Shown piece by piece: positions 22,603 through 31,463 of a stretch of 64,000 nucleotides of DNA; positions within the stretch are counted from its first letter, which is position 1; each line of letters opens with the position of its first letter. The stretch is taken from contig SVGT01000007.1 in the NCBI GenBank assembly GCA_015056175.1, positions 1 to 64,000 on the forward strand. The letters are read 5' to 3'. The stretch comes from Clostridiales bacterium. Its GTDB lineage: Bacteria > Bacillota > Clostridia > Christensenellales > Aristaeellaceae. Both the position numbers and the translations under genes were made by a program. The notes below the pieces were generated by a model. It had not been told where the DNA came from. It searched no databases and saw only the letters and a list, made by a program, of their open reading frames with translations.

Positions 22603-23451
22603 TCACTTGAGCGCGTCATAAATTGCGCGCATGGTTCCGGCGTCCTCCGCCATGGTGCCTTTGCATTCGCAGATGATGGTGGGCGCATACTCCCGCTCAC
22701 GGAGCAGCGGCGCCAGGTGTTCAAAGCGGGGGCCGTATTGATCCTCCGCAAAGGTGCGGTGCTGCTTTTCGCCCGCCGGAGTAAACTCAATGGTGGAAAA
22801 GTGCACGTGCATATACCGGGCCCGTTCCCTGCCCAGGATTCTCTCCATTTCATCCAGCACCTGCGCAAAATCCTCCGTACTGTTCAGTGCGCCGCCGTGC
22901 AGCGCATGGAGGTGGGCAAAATCAATACAGGGGATCAGCCTTTCATCCATCAGGCAGAAATCCAGCGTTTCCTGCAGATCGCCGATCTGGCTCTTTTTGC
23001 CCATGGTTTCGGGGCAAATATGGATGTGGCCAAGCCCCATATCGTCCAGATGCTTCAGCGCCTCGGCCAGATTCTTTTTGCAGCTTTCCACAGCCGTTTT
23101 TCTTTCCTGCTTCTGCTGAGCGCCGATGTGCACCACCAGCCTGTTTCCGCCAAGGAAGTTCAGCGCCTTTGCGCCTTCGGTAATATAACGGAACGAGTTC
23201 TCGATTTTTTCCCGCTCGGGATTGGCCAGGTTGATAAAGTACGGCGCATGTGCGCTGACGGTGATCCCGTATTTTTCCGCCTCCGCCCGGATCTTGCCGG
23301 CGCTTTCCTCCGACAGGTTCACACCCCGGCCAAAGGAATATTCGTAGGCGTTCAAACCCCTTTCCTGCAGCCATTTGGGCGCCTGCCAGGTGCTTTTATA
23401 TCCCTGCGCATAGAAGCTTTCGCTGTTGCCCGCAGGTCCGAATTTGATCAT
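22603..23451 (-). CDS. nfo: Endonuclease IV-type AP endonuclease (TIM barrel)
   Basis: The 282-residue protein has the Nfo-like metal-ligand pattern along a TIM barrel: SAHAPYF (His), LVVHIGA (His), CPETMG (Glu), CIDFAHLHA (Asp, His), MHVHFS (His) and IICECKG (Glu). It should cut at abasic sites in DNA repair, relevant to spores and oxidative damage. It resembles the shorter, divergent branch rather than E. coli Nfo, so another sugar-phosphate substrate cannot be fully excluded. GAAAGGGT precedes ATG. Confidence 0.82.
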   Translation of the reverse strand: MIKFGPAGNSESFYAQGYKSTWQAPKWLQERGLNAYEYSFGRGVNLSEESAGKIRAEAEKYGITVSAHAPYFINLANPEREKIENSFRYITEGAKALNFLGGNRLVVHIGAQQKQERKTAVESCKKNLAEALKHLDDMGLGHIHICPETMGKKSQIGDLQETLDFCLMDERLIPCIDFAHLHALHGGALNSTEDFAQVLDEMERILGRERARYMHVHFSTIEFTPAGEKQHRTFAEDQYGPRFEHLAPLLREREYAPTIICECKGTMAEDAGTMRAIYDALK

Positions 23452-23534
23452 CGTACATACCCTTTCTGTGGTGTTCTCACATGTCTATTGTACCCTATTT
23501 TTCCCCGTCCCGCCAGTATGCGGCGCATTTTTCT

Positions 23535-24218
23535 TTACGTCCGCTCCAATTCCTCCCGGATGCTCCTGACAGCACGGCTTTCCAACCGGGATACATAGGA
23601 TCTGGAAACACCCAGCACCTGAGCCACCTGATGCTGGGCGTACTGCCTGCCGTCCAGCAGGCCGTAGCGCATGGATATCACTGTTTTTTCACGCCTTGGC
23701 AGCTTGCCGATGGCCCTTCTCACCTTTTCCATGGACACCCGGCGGATCACCTCATCCTCCACCTGTCCCTCCGGCGTACCCAGAATGTCCGCAAAGGAAA
23801 TATCGTTGCCCTCGCCGTCCGTACCCAGGGAATCAAACAGCGATACCTCGCCCTTTTGCTTTTTACTGGCACGCAGCAGCATGAGCACCTCGTTTTCGAT
23901 GCAGCGGGCGGCATAGGTGGTCAGCTTGGTGCCGGAGGACGTTTTATAGGAGTTGATGGCCTTGATCAACCCCAGCGTACCCACCGATACCAGATCCTCC
24001 TGGGTATAGCCCGGCACGGTATACTTGCGCACCACGTGGGATACCAGACGGAGATTATGCACAATCAGCTTCTGCCGCGCCTCCTCATCCCCCTGCTGCA
24101 TACTTTCCAGACACCTGTGCTCCTCCTGAGCGCTGAGGGGCTTGGGAAAACTGCCGCCCGCCGCCGCAATGCCAAAGAAGAACAGCGCGCCGCGAAACAG
24201 CCAGAACAAAAACGCCAT
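23535..24218 (-). CDS. sigK: Sporulation sigma factor, sigma-K type
   Basis: The 227-residue protein has a hydrophobic N-terminus of about 20 residues (FLFWLFRGALFFFGIAAAGG), then SFPKPLSAQEE, the typical junction of the SigK pro-sequence and core. Region 2 follows (HNLRLVSHVVRKY, EDLVSVGTLGLIKAINSY), and region 4 with a helix-turn-helix (LPRREKTVISMRYGL, QVAQVLGVSRSYVSRLE). Sigma-K drives late mother-cell genes; the pro-sequence keeps it inactive at the membrane until cleaved. The gene is uninterrupted, with no skin-type element. Sigma-E is the closest alternative. Confidence 0.88.
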   Translation of the reverse strand: MAFLFWLFRGALFFFGIAAAGGSFPKPLSAQEEHRCLESMQQGDEEARQKLIVHNLRLVSHVVRKYTVPGYTQEDLVSVGTLGLIKAINSYKTSSGTKLTTYAARCIENEVLMLLRASKKQKGEVSLFDSLGTDGEGNDISFADILGTPEGQVEDEVIRRVSMEKVRRAIGKLPRREKTVISMRYGLLDGRQYAQHQVAQVLGVSRSYVSRLESRAVRSIREELERT

Positions 24219-24274
24219 ATTTTTCGCACCTCCACGCTACCATACGGAAAAGCAGCGTGAAACATGCCTGATCT

Positions 24275-24307
24275 GATCAAAAAAGCGCCCCCGGCAGGAG
24301 GCGCTTT
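24275..24307 (-). terminator. Terminator of the DUF4434 gene
   Basis: On the minus strand AAAGCGCC / GGCGCTTT flank the loop and are followed by T's. Confidence 0.85.
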
Positions 24308-24316
24308 GCATTGTCA

Positions 24317-25282
24317 TTACTTGTTCAGCTTGTCCAGCCAGGCTTTGTAATCGTTATACAGCCGGATGGAATCGGGATGACCGCAGAAGGCGGTGGTGCC
24401 GGGCTTGTTGAACATGCCCGGGTACTGATAAATGAGGATCTCATCCACAAAGGGCGACAGACTTCTGATCTGCCGGTCGATGCGTTCCATGGCAGCCGGA
24501 TACAGCGCGCTCTTGTATACATCTCCCTCAAACTCAAACACTTCCATATCCGCCCACAGCTTGCTGGTACCGGCCTTATCATGGGCCTTGCGCAGCGCCT
24601 CGTAGAAGGCAGGCGTTTCCTCGGGGCGGGATTTGCGCACGCCGATCTCATCCTGATAGGCAATGATATCGCACTTCATTTCTTCCAGCTGCCTGACGTA
24701 CGTATCGTCCGCCTTGAGATGATTGGTGCCGTAGGGCGCGATGAGGATCTGATGCCTGGGATCCATGCTCTTGCCAAAGGCGGAATACTCGTTCACATAC
24801 TTGATGAACAGATCCTGATAGTAGGGGTAGGTGCCCGTTTCATCCGGCAGGTACCAGCCGTAGAACGCAGGGCTCCTGCCGTACTGGGCATAAAGCTCTT
24901 CCATCGCCTGAAAGGCCCGCTTCTGCACGTCGGGGCTGGTCATATTGCCGATGGTATCCGTCCACACGCCGTAGAAGCCGGCGGACATGAACACCTTGAT
25001 GCCACTGCGCTCACAGGCACGCATCATGGCGCCGATGGGATCCTTGGCGCCCATATCGGCAAAGGGATAGATGTCCGTCCTGAAATAGCTTTCGCTCCAG
25101 TCCTCATACCGGAGGGCGGAGGCCGTCAGCACGATGTACTTCATGCCCAGCGATGCGATCTCGTCGACTTTGGTTTCCCACTGCGCATCACTGAACCAGC
25201 GGCAGACAGGATTCCAGTATTTGCCTTCGGCGATATTGTGGTGATGGAATTCAAACCAGGTACCGGTAATGGGCTTCAGCAT
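24317..25282 (-). CDS. DUF4434 family glycoside-hydrolase-like protein
   Basis: The 321-residue protein looks like a TIM barrel with ITGTWFEFHHHNIAEG at the start, strand motifs SLGMKYIVLTAS and IKVFMSAGFYG, YGWYLPDETG, and CDIIAYQDEIG. These are typical of DUF4434 proteins, relatives of glycosidases with carboxylates at strand ends (PDE, QDE). No signal peptide is visible, so it acts in the cytoplasm. GGGG precedes ATG weakly. The substrate is unknown. It lies 55 bp after the LOG gene. Confidence 0.75.
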   Translation of the reverse strand: MLKPITGTWFEFHHHNIAEGKYWNPVCRWFSDAQWETKVDEIASLGMKYIVLTASALRYEDWSESYFRTDIYPFADMGAKDPIGAMMRACERSGIKVFMSAGFYGVWTDTIGNMTSPDVQKRAFQAMEELYAQYGRSPAFYGWYLPDETGTYPYYQDLFIKYVNEYSAFGKSMDPRHQILIAPYGTNHLKADDTYVRQLEEMKCDIIAYQDEIGVRKSRPEETPAFYEALRKAHDKAGTSKLWADMEVFEFEGDVYKSALYPAAMERIDRQIRSLSPFVDEILIYQYPGMFNKPGTTAFCGHPDSIRLYNDYKAWLDKLNK

Positions 25283-25337
25283 GGTTCCGCACCCCTTTGT
25301 ATATATACTTGGATTTCAAAAACCGTTTGCGTACTGC

Positions 25338-25880
25338 TCACACTTCATCCAGCGCACGGAGCAGTTCCTCCGCATTGTCCCGGATGATCAGCAGCTTTTC
25401 ATCCGCTTCCTTGAGGAACCCTTCCTCCACCATGTGATGCACAAAGGCCGCCAGGGCATTATAGTAGCCTTTCACGTTCAAAAGGCCGATGGGCTTATCC
25501 GTCTGGTGCAATTGCAGCATGGCCAGGATCTCGCACAGTTCGTCCAGCGTACCGATGCCGCCGGGCAGAGCGATAAAGGCGTCCGAGATTTCCAGCATCT
25601 TTACCTTGCGGTCCTGCAGCGTTTTGGTGACGATGTATTCATCCTCGTTCTGCACCCGGTCCGGAAAATCGAACTTCACAATATTGACGCCCGTCACATG
25701 GCAGCCGTTTTCCTGGGCTGCGGTCGCCACCGCGCCCATCAGGCCGTACAGGCTGGAGCCGTATACCAGTTCTCTCTTCTGCTGACCAAGCAAACGGCCC
25801 ACTTCCTTCGCCGCTTCGGTATATGCAGGATCCTGGCCAAAGGACGATGCGCAGAACACACAGACGCGCTTTTTCAACAT
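25338..25880 (-). CDS. LOG-family (TIGR00730) nucleoside monophosphate phosphoribohydrolase
   Basis: The start at 25880 has AAAGGAG 9 bases upstream; the track start 8 codons earlier overlaps that site. The 180-residue Rossmann-like protein carries the LOG signature PGGIGTLDE and an upstream GSSLYGLMG. Family members release free base from nucleoside 5'-monophosphates (cytokinin activation in plants and pathogens; AMP or other nucleotide turnover in bacteria). The substrate here is not known. Confidence 0.88.
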   Translation of the reverse strand: MLKKRVCVFCASSFGQDPAYTEAAKEVGRLLGQQKRELVYGSSLYGLMGAVATAAQENGCHVTGVNIVKFDFPDRVQNEDEYIVTKTLQDRKVKMLEISDAFIALPGGIGTLDELCEILAMLQLHQTDKPIGLLNVKGYYNALAAFVHHMVEEGFLKEADEKLLIIRDNAEELLRALDEV

Positions 25881-25937
25881 GCTTTTGTTCTCCTTTATTC
25901 CCAATGAGAAGGATATATCACGAACGCTTCGGCTTTG

Positions 25938-27116
25938 TCAAGCCCGGCATTTTTTCGCCGCGCCGCTTTGCAACGCCGCATGATATACCGCCCGGGCCAC
26001 CGCATCATGAGCCCGCTGGTCGTAGGCATAGGGCAGGATATAGTCCGCGCACAATTCCTCATCGCTGACGCAGGAAGCAATGCCACGTGCCGCCGCCATC
26101 ATCATGTCCGCATTGACCGTATGAGCCCGTGCATCCAGTGCGCCGCGGAACAAGCCCGGGAACACCAGCACATTGTTGATCTGGTTGGGGTTCTGGGAAG
26201 AGCCGGTGCCCACAATAAATGCGCCGGCTTCCTTGGCGTCCTCCGGCTCAATTTCCGGCACAGGATTGGCGCAGGTAAACAGGATGGGCTTTTGCGCCAT
26301 GCTGCGCACCATATCCCGGCTTACGCAATGGGCGGCCGATACGCCGATCAGCACGTCCGCCCCCTTCATGGCGTCCTGCAGCGTTCCCTGCAGCCTGCGG
26401 GGATTGGTGTCCAGCGCCAATTGCCGCTGGATGGGGTTAAAGCGCTCGTCATCCTGCAAAATGCCCGCCTTATCGCACACCGTCATATCCCGAACGCCCA
26501 GCGCCATCAGAAAACGGGTAATGGCAATGCCCGCCGCGCCTGCGCCGTTGACCACCACGCATACGCTATCCATCTGCTTTCCTGCCAGCTTCAGCGCGTT
26601 GATCAGCGCCGCAGCCATCACAATAGCCGTGCCGTGCTGATCGTCATGAAAGACGGGGATATCCAGCTCTTCTTTCAGCCGCCGCTCAATTTCAAAGCAG
26701 CGGGGCGCGGAAATATCCTCCAGATTAACTCCGCCAAAGGAGCCTGCAAGGAGCTTTACGGTGTTCACGATCTCATCCACGTCCCTGGAGCGGATGCAAA
26801 GCGGATAGGCGTCCACCCCGCCAAAGGCCTTGAACAGCGCACACTTGCCCTCCATCACCGGCATGCCGGCTTCGGGGCCGATATCGCCCAGCCCCAGCAC
26901 CGCCGTACCGTCCGTGATCACCGGCACCGTATTCCACCGGCGCGTCAATTCAAAGCTTTTTTCAATATCGTGATGAATGGCCATGCAGGGCTCAGCAACG
27001 CCCGGCGTATAAGCAAGGGACAGTTTTTCCCGGTCGTTTACCTCCACGCGGGATATGATCTCAATTTTGCCCTTCCATTCTCCATGCTTTTTCAGCGATT
27101 CTTCCCGAACGTTCAT
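25938..27116 (-). CDS. NAD(P)-dependent malic enzyme
   Basis: The 392-residue protein begins with the malic-enzyme N-domain ([33 protein letters not shown]) containing the conserved Lys and metal-binding segments (DDQHGTAIV). A Rossmann domain follows ([13 protein letters not shown]). It oxidatively decarboxylates malate to pyruvate. The length fits the short bacterial type. GAGGAGAG precedes ATG. It starts 17 bp after the sulfatase stop, so the two genes are co-transcribed, an odd pairing with no clear metabolic link. Confidence 0.93.
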   Translation of the reverse strand: MNVREESLKKHGEWKGKIEIISRVEVNDREKLSLAYTPGVAEPCMAIHHDIEKSFELTRRWNTVPVITDGTAVLGLGDIGPEAGMPVMEGKCALFKAFGGVDAYPLCIRSRDVDEIVNTVKLLAGSFGGVNLEDISAPRCFEIERRLKEELDIPVFHDDQHGTAIVMAAALINALKLAGKQMDSVCVVVNGAGAAGIAITRFLMALGVRDMTVCDKAGILQDDERFNPIQRQLALDTNPRRLQGTLQDAMKGADVLIGVSAAHCVSRDMVRSMAQKPILFTCANPVPEIEPEDAKEAGAFIVGTGSSQNPNQINNVLVFPGLFRGALDARAHTVNADMMMAAARGIASCVSDEELCADYILPYAYDQRAHDAVARAVYHAALQSGAAKKCRA

Positions 27117-27133
27117 ATATTGCTCTCCTCAAA

Positions 27134-28630
27134 TCAGCTCTCGCCCTTGACCCGCGTTTCCTCTCTCATGGGCAGGCCGGTCATATAATCCAGCTGGCGG
27201 TAGCCGCCCTCCTCCTGCTTGCGCTGGCGGGTCATGCCGTCCACCGCCCAGGAGGGCTTTTTATCCTCCCGCCAGGGGCGGCACTGCCACTGATAGCCGC
27301 GGAAGGGATCGCGGGTCTCGTTCATCCAGGCGATGAGCCGGTCGTGCAGCGCATTCCGCGCCTCACGATGCTTTTCATCCAGAATGCAGTTGCGCATTTC
27401 ATGCGGATCATTTTTCAGATCGTACATTTCGTCTTCGTCCAGCAGATTGATCTGCAGTTTATAATCCCTCGTCACAATGGCGCGCATGGGCTGGAAGCCG
27501 CCAAAGCCGTCGTGATCGATCTCGTATCTTGCAAACTCCACAAACGCTTCGTCCACATGACCGTGTTCCGCTTCGCCGGCCAGTAAGGGCATCAGGCTTT
27601 TCCCCTCAAAGCAGCGGGGCACCGAAACGCCCATATAATCCAGCACCGTGGCAGGCAGATCGATATGGGATACCACGCCGTCATACACCTGTCCTTTTGC
27701 GATCATGGGGCCGCTGATGATGAGGGGTACGCGGGCGATGCCGTCATAGGCAGTGGGGCCCTTGGCCCACAAACAATGCTCCTCCATACCGTCGCCGTGA
27801 TCGGAGGTATACAGGATCGTGGCGTCGGGCAGCATGGAGCGCACCTTTGCAATCACCCGGCCGATCTGGCTGTCCACGTAGGAATTGCAGCCCAGCAAGC
27901 CTGCATTCATAGGTTCGATCTTGTCCCTGTCCTCCTGCCTGCCGCCTGCGCCCCAGAGCTGCTGGTACAAGGGTTTACCCTCCAGCGTGTCATAATGGCT
28001 GGGATTCTTTTCCCACGTTTTTCCCAGATACATGCTGCAGTAGGGTTCCGGACACAAGCCGGGATCGTGGGGCTCGTCAAAGGACAGCGTGAGGAAAAAG
28101 TCCTCCTCCCGATGAGCATCCATGTACCGAAGCGCCCTGTCCGTGCAGCGGTGGGCAAAGGTAAATTCGCTTTTTATGCCGCCGGGAATAAAATTACTTT
28201 CCTTCTTTCTGGAAAACACCCGTTCCTCCGGCGTCAATTCGTCCAGATAGTTTTTCATATCAAACCAGTAGCCTTCATCCCAGCCGGGCGGGCAGACGCC
28301 GTTGCCAAAGTAATCGCCGCCGTCCAGGTGCCACTTGCCGATGTAGGCGCAGGAGATCCCCTTGTCACGGAGCCGCTGCCCCAGCGTCAGCACATCGGCG
28401 CCCAGGGGCATGCAATTACCCCAGCTCTGGTTGGAATGGGGAAACTGCCCCGTAAACAGCGCAGAGCGCGCGGGGCCGCATACGGGCTGCGTGGTATAAG
28501 CCCGCTCAAAGCGCATGCCCTCCTGCGCCAAAGCGTCCAGACAGGGCGTTTTGACCACCGGGTTTCCGTAGCAGCCGATCATATCGTACCGGGTACTGTC
28601 GCTCATGATCCAGATAAACTGTCTCTTCAT
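27134..28630 (-). CDS. Cysteine-type sulfatase
   Basis: The start at 28630 follows TAAGGAG; the track adds 14 residues. The 498-residue protein has the sulfatase signature PVCGPARSALFTG, where C51 would become formylglycine. It also has metal-binding residues in IMSDSTRYDM and YTSDHGDGMEEH. No signal peptide is seen, so it should act on small sulfated sugars or aryl sulfates taken into the cell. Cys-type maturation in anaerobes needs a radical-SAM enzyme, which is not in this window. Confidence 0.92.
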   Translation of the reverse strand: MKRQFIWIMSDSTRYDMIGCYGNPVVKTPCLDALAQEGMRFERAYTTQPVCGPARSALFTGQFPHSNQSWGNCMPLGADVLTLGQRLRDKGISCAYIGKWHLDGGDYFGNGVCPPGWDEGYWFDMKNYLDELTPEERVFSRKKESNFIPGGIKSEFTFAHRCTDRALRYMDAHREEDFFLTLSFDEPHDPGLCPEPYCSMYLGKTWEKNPSHYDTLEGKPLYQQLWGAGGRQEDRDKIEPMNAGLLGCNSYVDSQIGRVIAKVRSMLPDATILYTSDHGDGMEEHCLWAKGPTAYDGIARVPLIISGPMIAKGQVYDGVVSHIDLPATVLDYMGVSVPRCFEGKSLMPLLAGEAEHGHVDEAFVEFARYEIDHDGFGGFQPMRAIVTRDYKLQINLLDEDEMYDLKNDPHEMRNCILDEKHREARNALHDRLIAWMNETRDPFRGYQWQCRPWREDKKPSWAVDGMTRQRKQEEGGYRQLDYMTGLPMREETRVKGES

Positions 28631-28711
28631 GATGATTGACTCCTTACAAGTCTGCCGCCCGTCCTTGCACACTTCCTGTCGGGCAGAATTTTTGGTTTTC
28701 CTGATACCTGT

Positions 28712-28740
28712 ATCATACCGCTTTTTACGGAATAAGTCAA
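28712..28740 (-). promoter_or_regulatory. Promoter of the sulfatase-malic enzyme operon
   Basis: On the minus strand TTGACT, a 17-bp spacer and TATGAT. Confidence 0.75.
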
Positions 28741-28746
28741 AAGAAA

Positions 28747-28769
28747 ACGGAGACGCCCTACGTCTCCGT
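28747..28769 (-). terminator. Terminator of the third URO-D gene
   Basis: ACGGAGACG / CGTCTCCGT stem followed on the minus strand by TTTCTTTT. It abuts the sulfatase promoter. Confidence 0.88.
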
Positions 28770-28797
28770 CTGCACTTTGATGCGTTTTCTTTTCATG

Positions 28798-29859
28798 TCA
28801 GTATTTTCCCAGTTCGCGCACGCGCTCCATAATGCGCTTGAATTCCGCAGCGCTCACATTGTCCGGCACGCTGTGATCCGTGCCGAAAATGAAGCCGCCC
28901 TGCTGCTTCATCACCGGCACCAGGCGCTCCACTTCCGCTTCCACCCTTTGGGGATCCGCCCACTCCAGGGAATTGAGCCCGCCCCAGAACAACAGCTTAT
29001 CGCCGTACTTTTCCTTGAGCATATAGGGATCCATGCCCGCCTTCACTTCCAGGGGATTGAGCCCGTCAATGCCGATCTCGATAAAATCCGGCACAAAAGG
29101 CCGCACGTCGCCGCAGGAATGGAGCATCGCCTTGCAGCCTCTTTCGTGCGCCCAGTCCACCGCCTTTTTGTGGAAGGGCTTGCTCATTTCCCTGTACGTG
29201 TCGAGAGAGAAAAACTGCGCGTGCTTATATCCCATATCATCCGGCCAATAGATCTGATCAAAGTGATAACCCGCCTCCCAGATTTTGTCCAGAATCTGAA
29301 GGTGAAGGTTAAGCTGCGTTTCATAAATATCCTTGCACCAGTCCGGATCGTCGATCATCATCATCAGGAAATCTTCCGTACCGATCATCCAGGAATGGGT
29401 CACGTCAAACCCAAACCACAAATTGGCCACGATCCACGCGCCCTCTTTTTGCCAGACAGGATACTGGGTTTTCAATTCATCCCAGTCGATGCGGCTCATA
29501 TCAAAGGTCATGCGTTTTTTCGCTTCGTGCCACTTTTCCAGATCCCTGATGGAAAAATCCAGAAACTGGGGTGTGGATGTGGCGTGCTTCCAGTTTTTCA
29601 GCGTCACACCCCATTCGGTGGTATGGATGATGTAATTATCCGTTTCTTCCACCACCTTATAGGGATAACGGGGCGAATTATCCGTGCCGATCTGGCGATA
29701 CTGATCCAATCCCATATAGACCGGCCAGTCCTCCACGCCTTCTTTTTCCCATCGTTCCACGGTGGAATCCCAGGGCTCTTCCAGAATGGGAATGCGATCC
29801 GCTTCCCGGTGTTCAAACATCCGCTTGATTCTTTCGCGACTGGTCATTTCCTGTGCCAT
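28798..29859 (-). CDS. URO-D-fold (methyltransferase-like) protein
   Basis: I place the start at 29859 (MAQEMTSRERIKRMF), the usual family N-terminus, with AAAGGA about 10 bases upstream; the track adds 13 residues. The 353-residue protein has URO-D/MtaA features: READRIPILEEPW, ILDKIWEAGYHFDQIYWPDD, AMLHSCGDVRPFVPDFIEIGIDGLNPLEVKAGMD, and GGFIFGTDHSVPDNVS. The HSCG and late GTDHS segments are where MtaA-like enzymes hold their metal. It is probably a corrinoid- or sugar-related methyl or decarboxylation enzyme; substrate unknown. Confidence 0.82.
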   Translation of the reverse strand: MAQEMTSRERIKRMFEHREADRIPILEEPWDSTVERWEKEGVEDWPVYMGLDQYRQIGTDNSPRYPYKVVEETDNYIIHTTEWGVTLKNWKHATSTPQFLDFSIRDLEKWHEAKKRMTFDMSRIDWDELKTQYPVWQKEGAWIVANLWFGFDVTHSWMIGTEDFLMMMIDDPDWCKDIYETQLNLHLQILDKIWEAGYHFDQIYWPDDMGYKHAQFFSLDTYREMSKPFHKKAVDWAHERGCKAMLHSCGDVRPFVPDFIEIGIDGLNPLEVKAGMDPYMLKEKYGDKLLFWGGLNSLEWADPQRVEAEVERLVPVMKQQGGFIFGTDHSVPDNVSAAEFKRIMERVRELGKY

Positions 29860-30018
29860 CCAGCCCCCATCCTTTCCTGAAAAAGCTATATTTACCATCT
29901 CTGCGACTATTCTATCCCCCTCCCTTTTCAGCTGTCAATCATCACTTTATGCTGGACAAAGATACAGGAAAGGTATATCATATATACTATATAAATCATA
30001 TATCAAGGAGACATACGC

Positions 30019-31416
30019 ATGAGGCGGTTTGGCAAAAAACAGATAGATTCTCCCCAGAGTATCACGGAAGGCGTCATCTGGAAGCAGCTGCTCGTCTTCT
30101 TTTTCCCCATCCTGCTGGGTACCTTCTTCCAGCAGCTCTACAATACCGCCGACGCCATCATCGTGGGCAAATTTGTAGGCACCCATGCGCTGGCCGCCGT
30201 AGGCGCCACAGGCAGTCTGATCAACCTGATCGTAGGCTTCTTCATGGGCCTTGCGTCCGGCGCCACCGTCATCGTATCCCAGTACTACGGCGCCCGCAAC
30301 GAGCAGAGCGTGAGCCATACCGTGCATACCGCCATGGCCTTTGCGCTGGCCGCAGGTCTGATGCTCACCTTTGTGGGCTATGCCATTTCTCCTGCGCTTC
30401 TGCGCATGATGGGCACGCCTGAGGACATCATGCCCTACGCCACCACCTACATCCGCATCTACTTTGTCGGCATGATCCCCATGCTGATCTACAATATCGG
30501 TTCCGGCATCCTGCGCGCCATCGGCGATTCCAGAAGGCCCCTGTACTTCCTCATCGCCTCCTGCATGGTGAACATCGTGCTGGACGTGCTGCTGGTGCTG
30601 GGTCTGAACATGGGCGTGGCGGGCGCTGCCTGGGCCACCACCATTTCTCAGTTCTTCAGCGCCGTGCTGGTGCTGACAACGCTGCTGCGCAGCCAGACCT
30701 CCTACCAGCTGCACGTCAACAAGATCCGCTTCCACGGCAGCATCATGAAGGACATGGTGCGCATCGGTTTGCCTGCCGGCCTGCAGAGCGTCATGTATTC
30801 AATCTCCAACGTGATCATCCAGAGCACGGTCAATTCCTTCGGCACGGACGTCATCGCCGCCTGGACGGCATTTGGCAAGCTGGACGCCGTATTCTGGATG
30901 ATCATCAGCGCCTTTGGCATTTCCATTACCACCTTTGTGGGACAGAACTTCGGCGCGCATAAGTACGACCGCATGAAAAAGAGCGTGCATACCTGCCTGG
31001 CCATGTCCTTTGGCGCATCGCTGATCGTCATCGCCGTGATGCTGCTGCTGGGCAGACCGCTTTACGGTATGTTTACCAGCGAAGAGCATGTGCTGGAGCT
31101 GGGCATGCAGATCCTCCGCCAGCTGGCTCCCTTCTGGCTGACCTACGTATGCATCGAGATCTATTCCGGCGCACTGCGCGGCGCGGGCGATTCGCTTTTG
31201 CCCACCGTGTTCACGCTGGTAGGCGTATGCCTACTGCGCGTGGTTTGGCTGCTTGTCATCGTACCCGGCACCGGCAGCCTGACGCTGACCCTCTACTGCT
31301 ACCCCATCACCTGGACCATCACTTCCGTGCTGTTCCTCCTGTATTACTACAAATGGGGCTGGCTCAAGCGCTGCAAAAAGAAATACGGCCATGAGGATGC
31401 GCCTGCAGAAGGCTGA
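30019..31416 (+). CDS. MATE family efflux transporter
   Basis: The 465-residue protein has about 12 membrane helices in two similar halves. MATE patterns are visible: FFFPILLGTFFQQLYNTADAIIVGKFVG in the first half and WTAFGKLDAVFWMIISAFGISITTFVGQNFGA in the second. It exports drugs or metabolites using a sodium or proton gradient; the cargo cannot be named. CAAGGAG precedes ATG. It is a single-gene unit ending in a bidirectional terminator. Confidence 0.95.
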   Translation: MRRFGKKQIDSPQSITEGVIWKQLLVFFFPILLGTFFQQLYNTADAIIVGKFVGTHALAAVGATGSLINLIVGFFMGLASGATVIVSQYYGARNEQSVSHTVHTAMAFALAAGLMLTFVGYAISPALLRMMGTPEDIMPYATTYIRIYFVGMIPMLIYNIGSGILRAIGDSRRPLYFLIASCMVNIVLDVLLVLGLNMGVAGAAWATTISQFFSAVLVLTTLLRSQTSYQLHVNKIRFHGSIMKDMVRIGLPAGLQSVMYSISNVIIQSTVNSFGTDVIAAWTAFGKLDAVFWMIISAFGISITTFVGQNFGAHKYDRMKKSVHTCLAMSFGASLIVIAVMLLLGRPLYGMFTSEEHVLELGMQILRQLAPFWLTYVCIEIYSGALRGAGDSLLPTVFTLVGVCLLRVVWLLVIVPGTGSLTLTLYCYPITWTITSVLFLLYYYKWGWLKRCKKKYGHEDAPAEG

Positions 31417-31424
31417 TCCACCCA

Positions 31425-31460
31425 TCAAAAAAGCCCGACCATGCGGTCGGGCTTTCTTCA
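31425..31460. terminator. Bidirectional terminator between MATE and GH2 genes
   Basis: AGCCCGACC-ATGC-GGTCGGGCT with A/T tracts on both sides. Confidence 0.92.
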
Positions 31461-31463
31461 TGC

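Noticed and set aside
23535-24218. A skin-like element interrupting sigK
   Set aside because: The sigma-K reading frame is continuous from pro-sequence to region 4, so no insertion is present.
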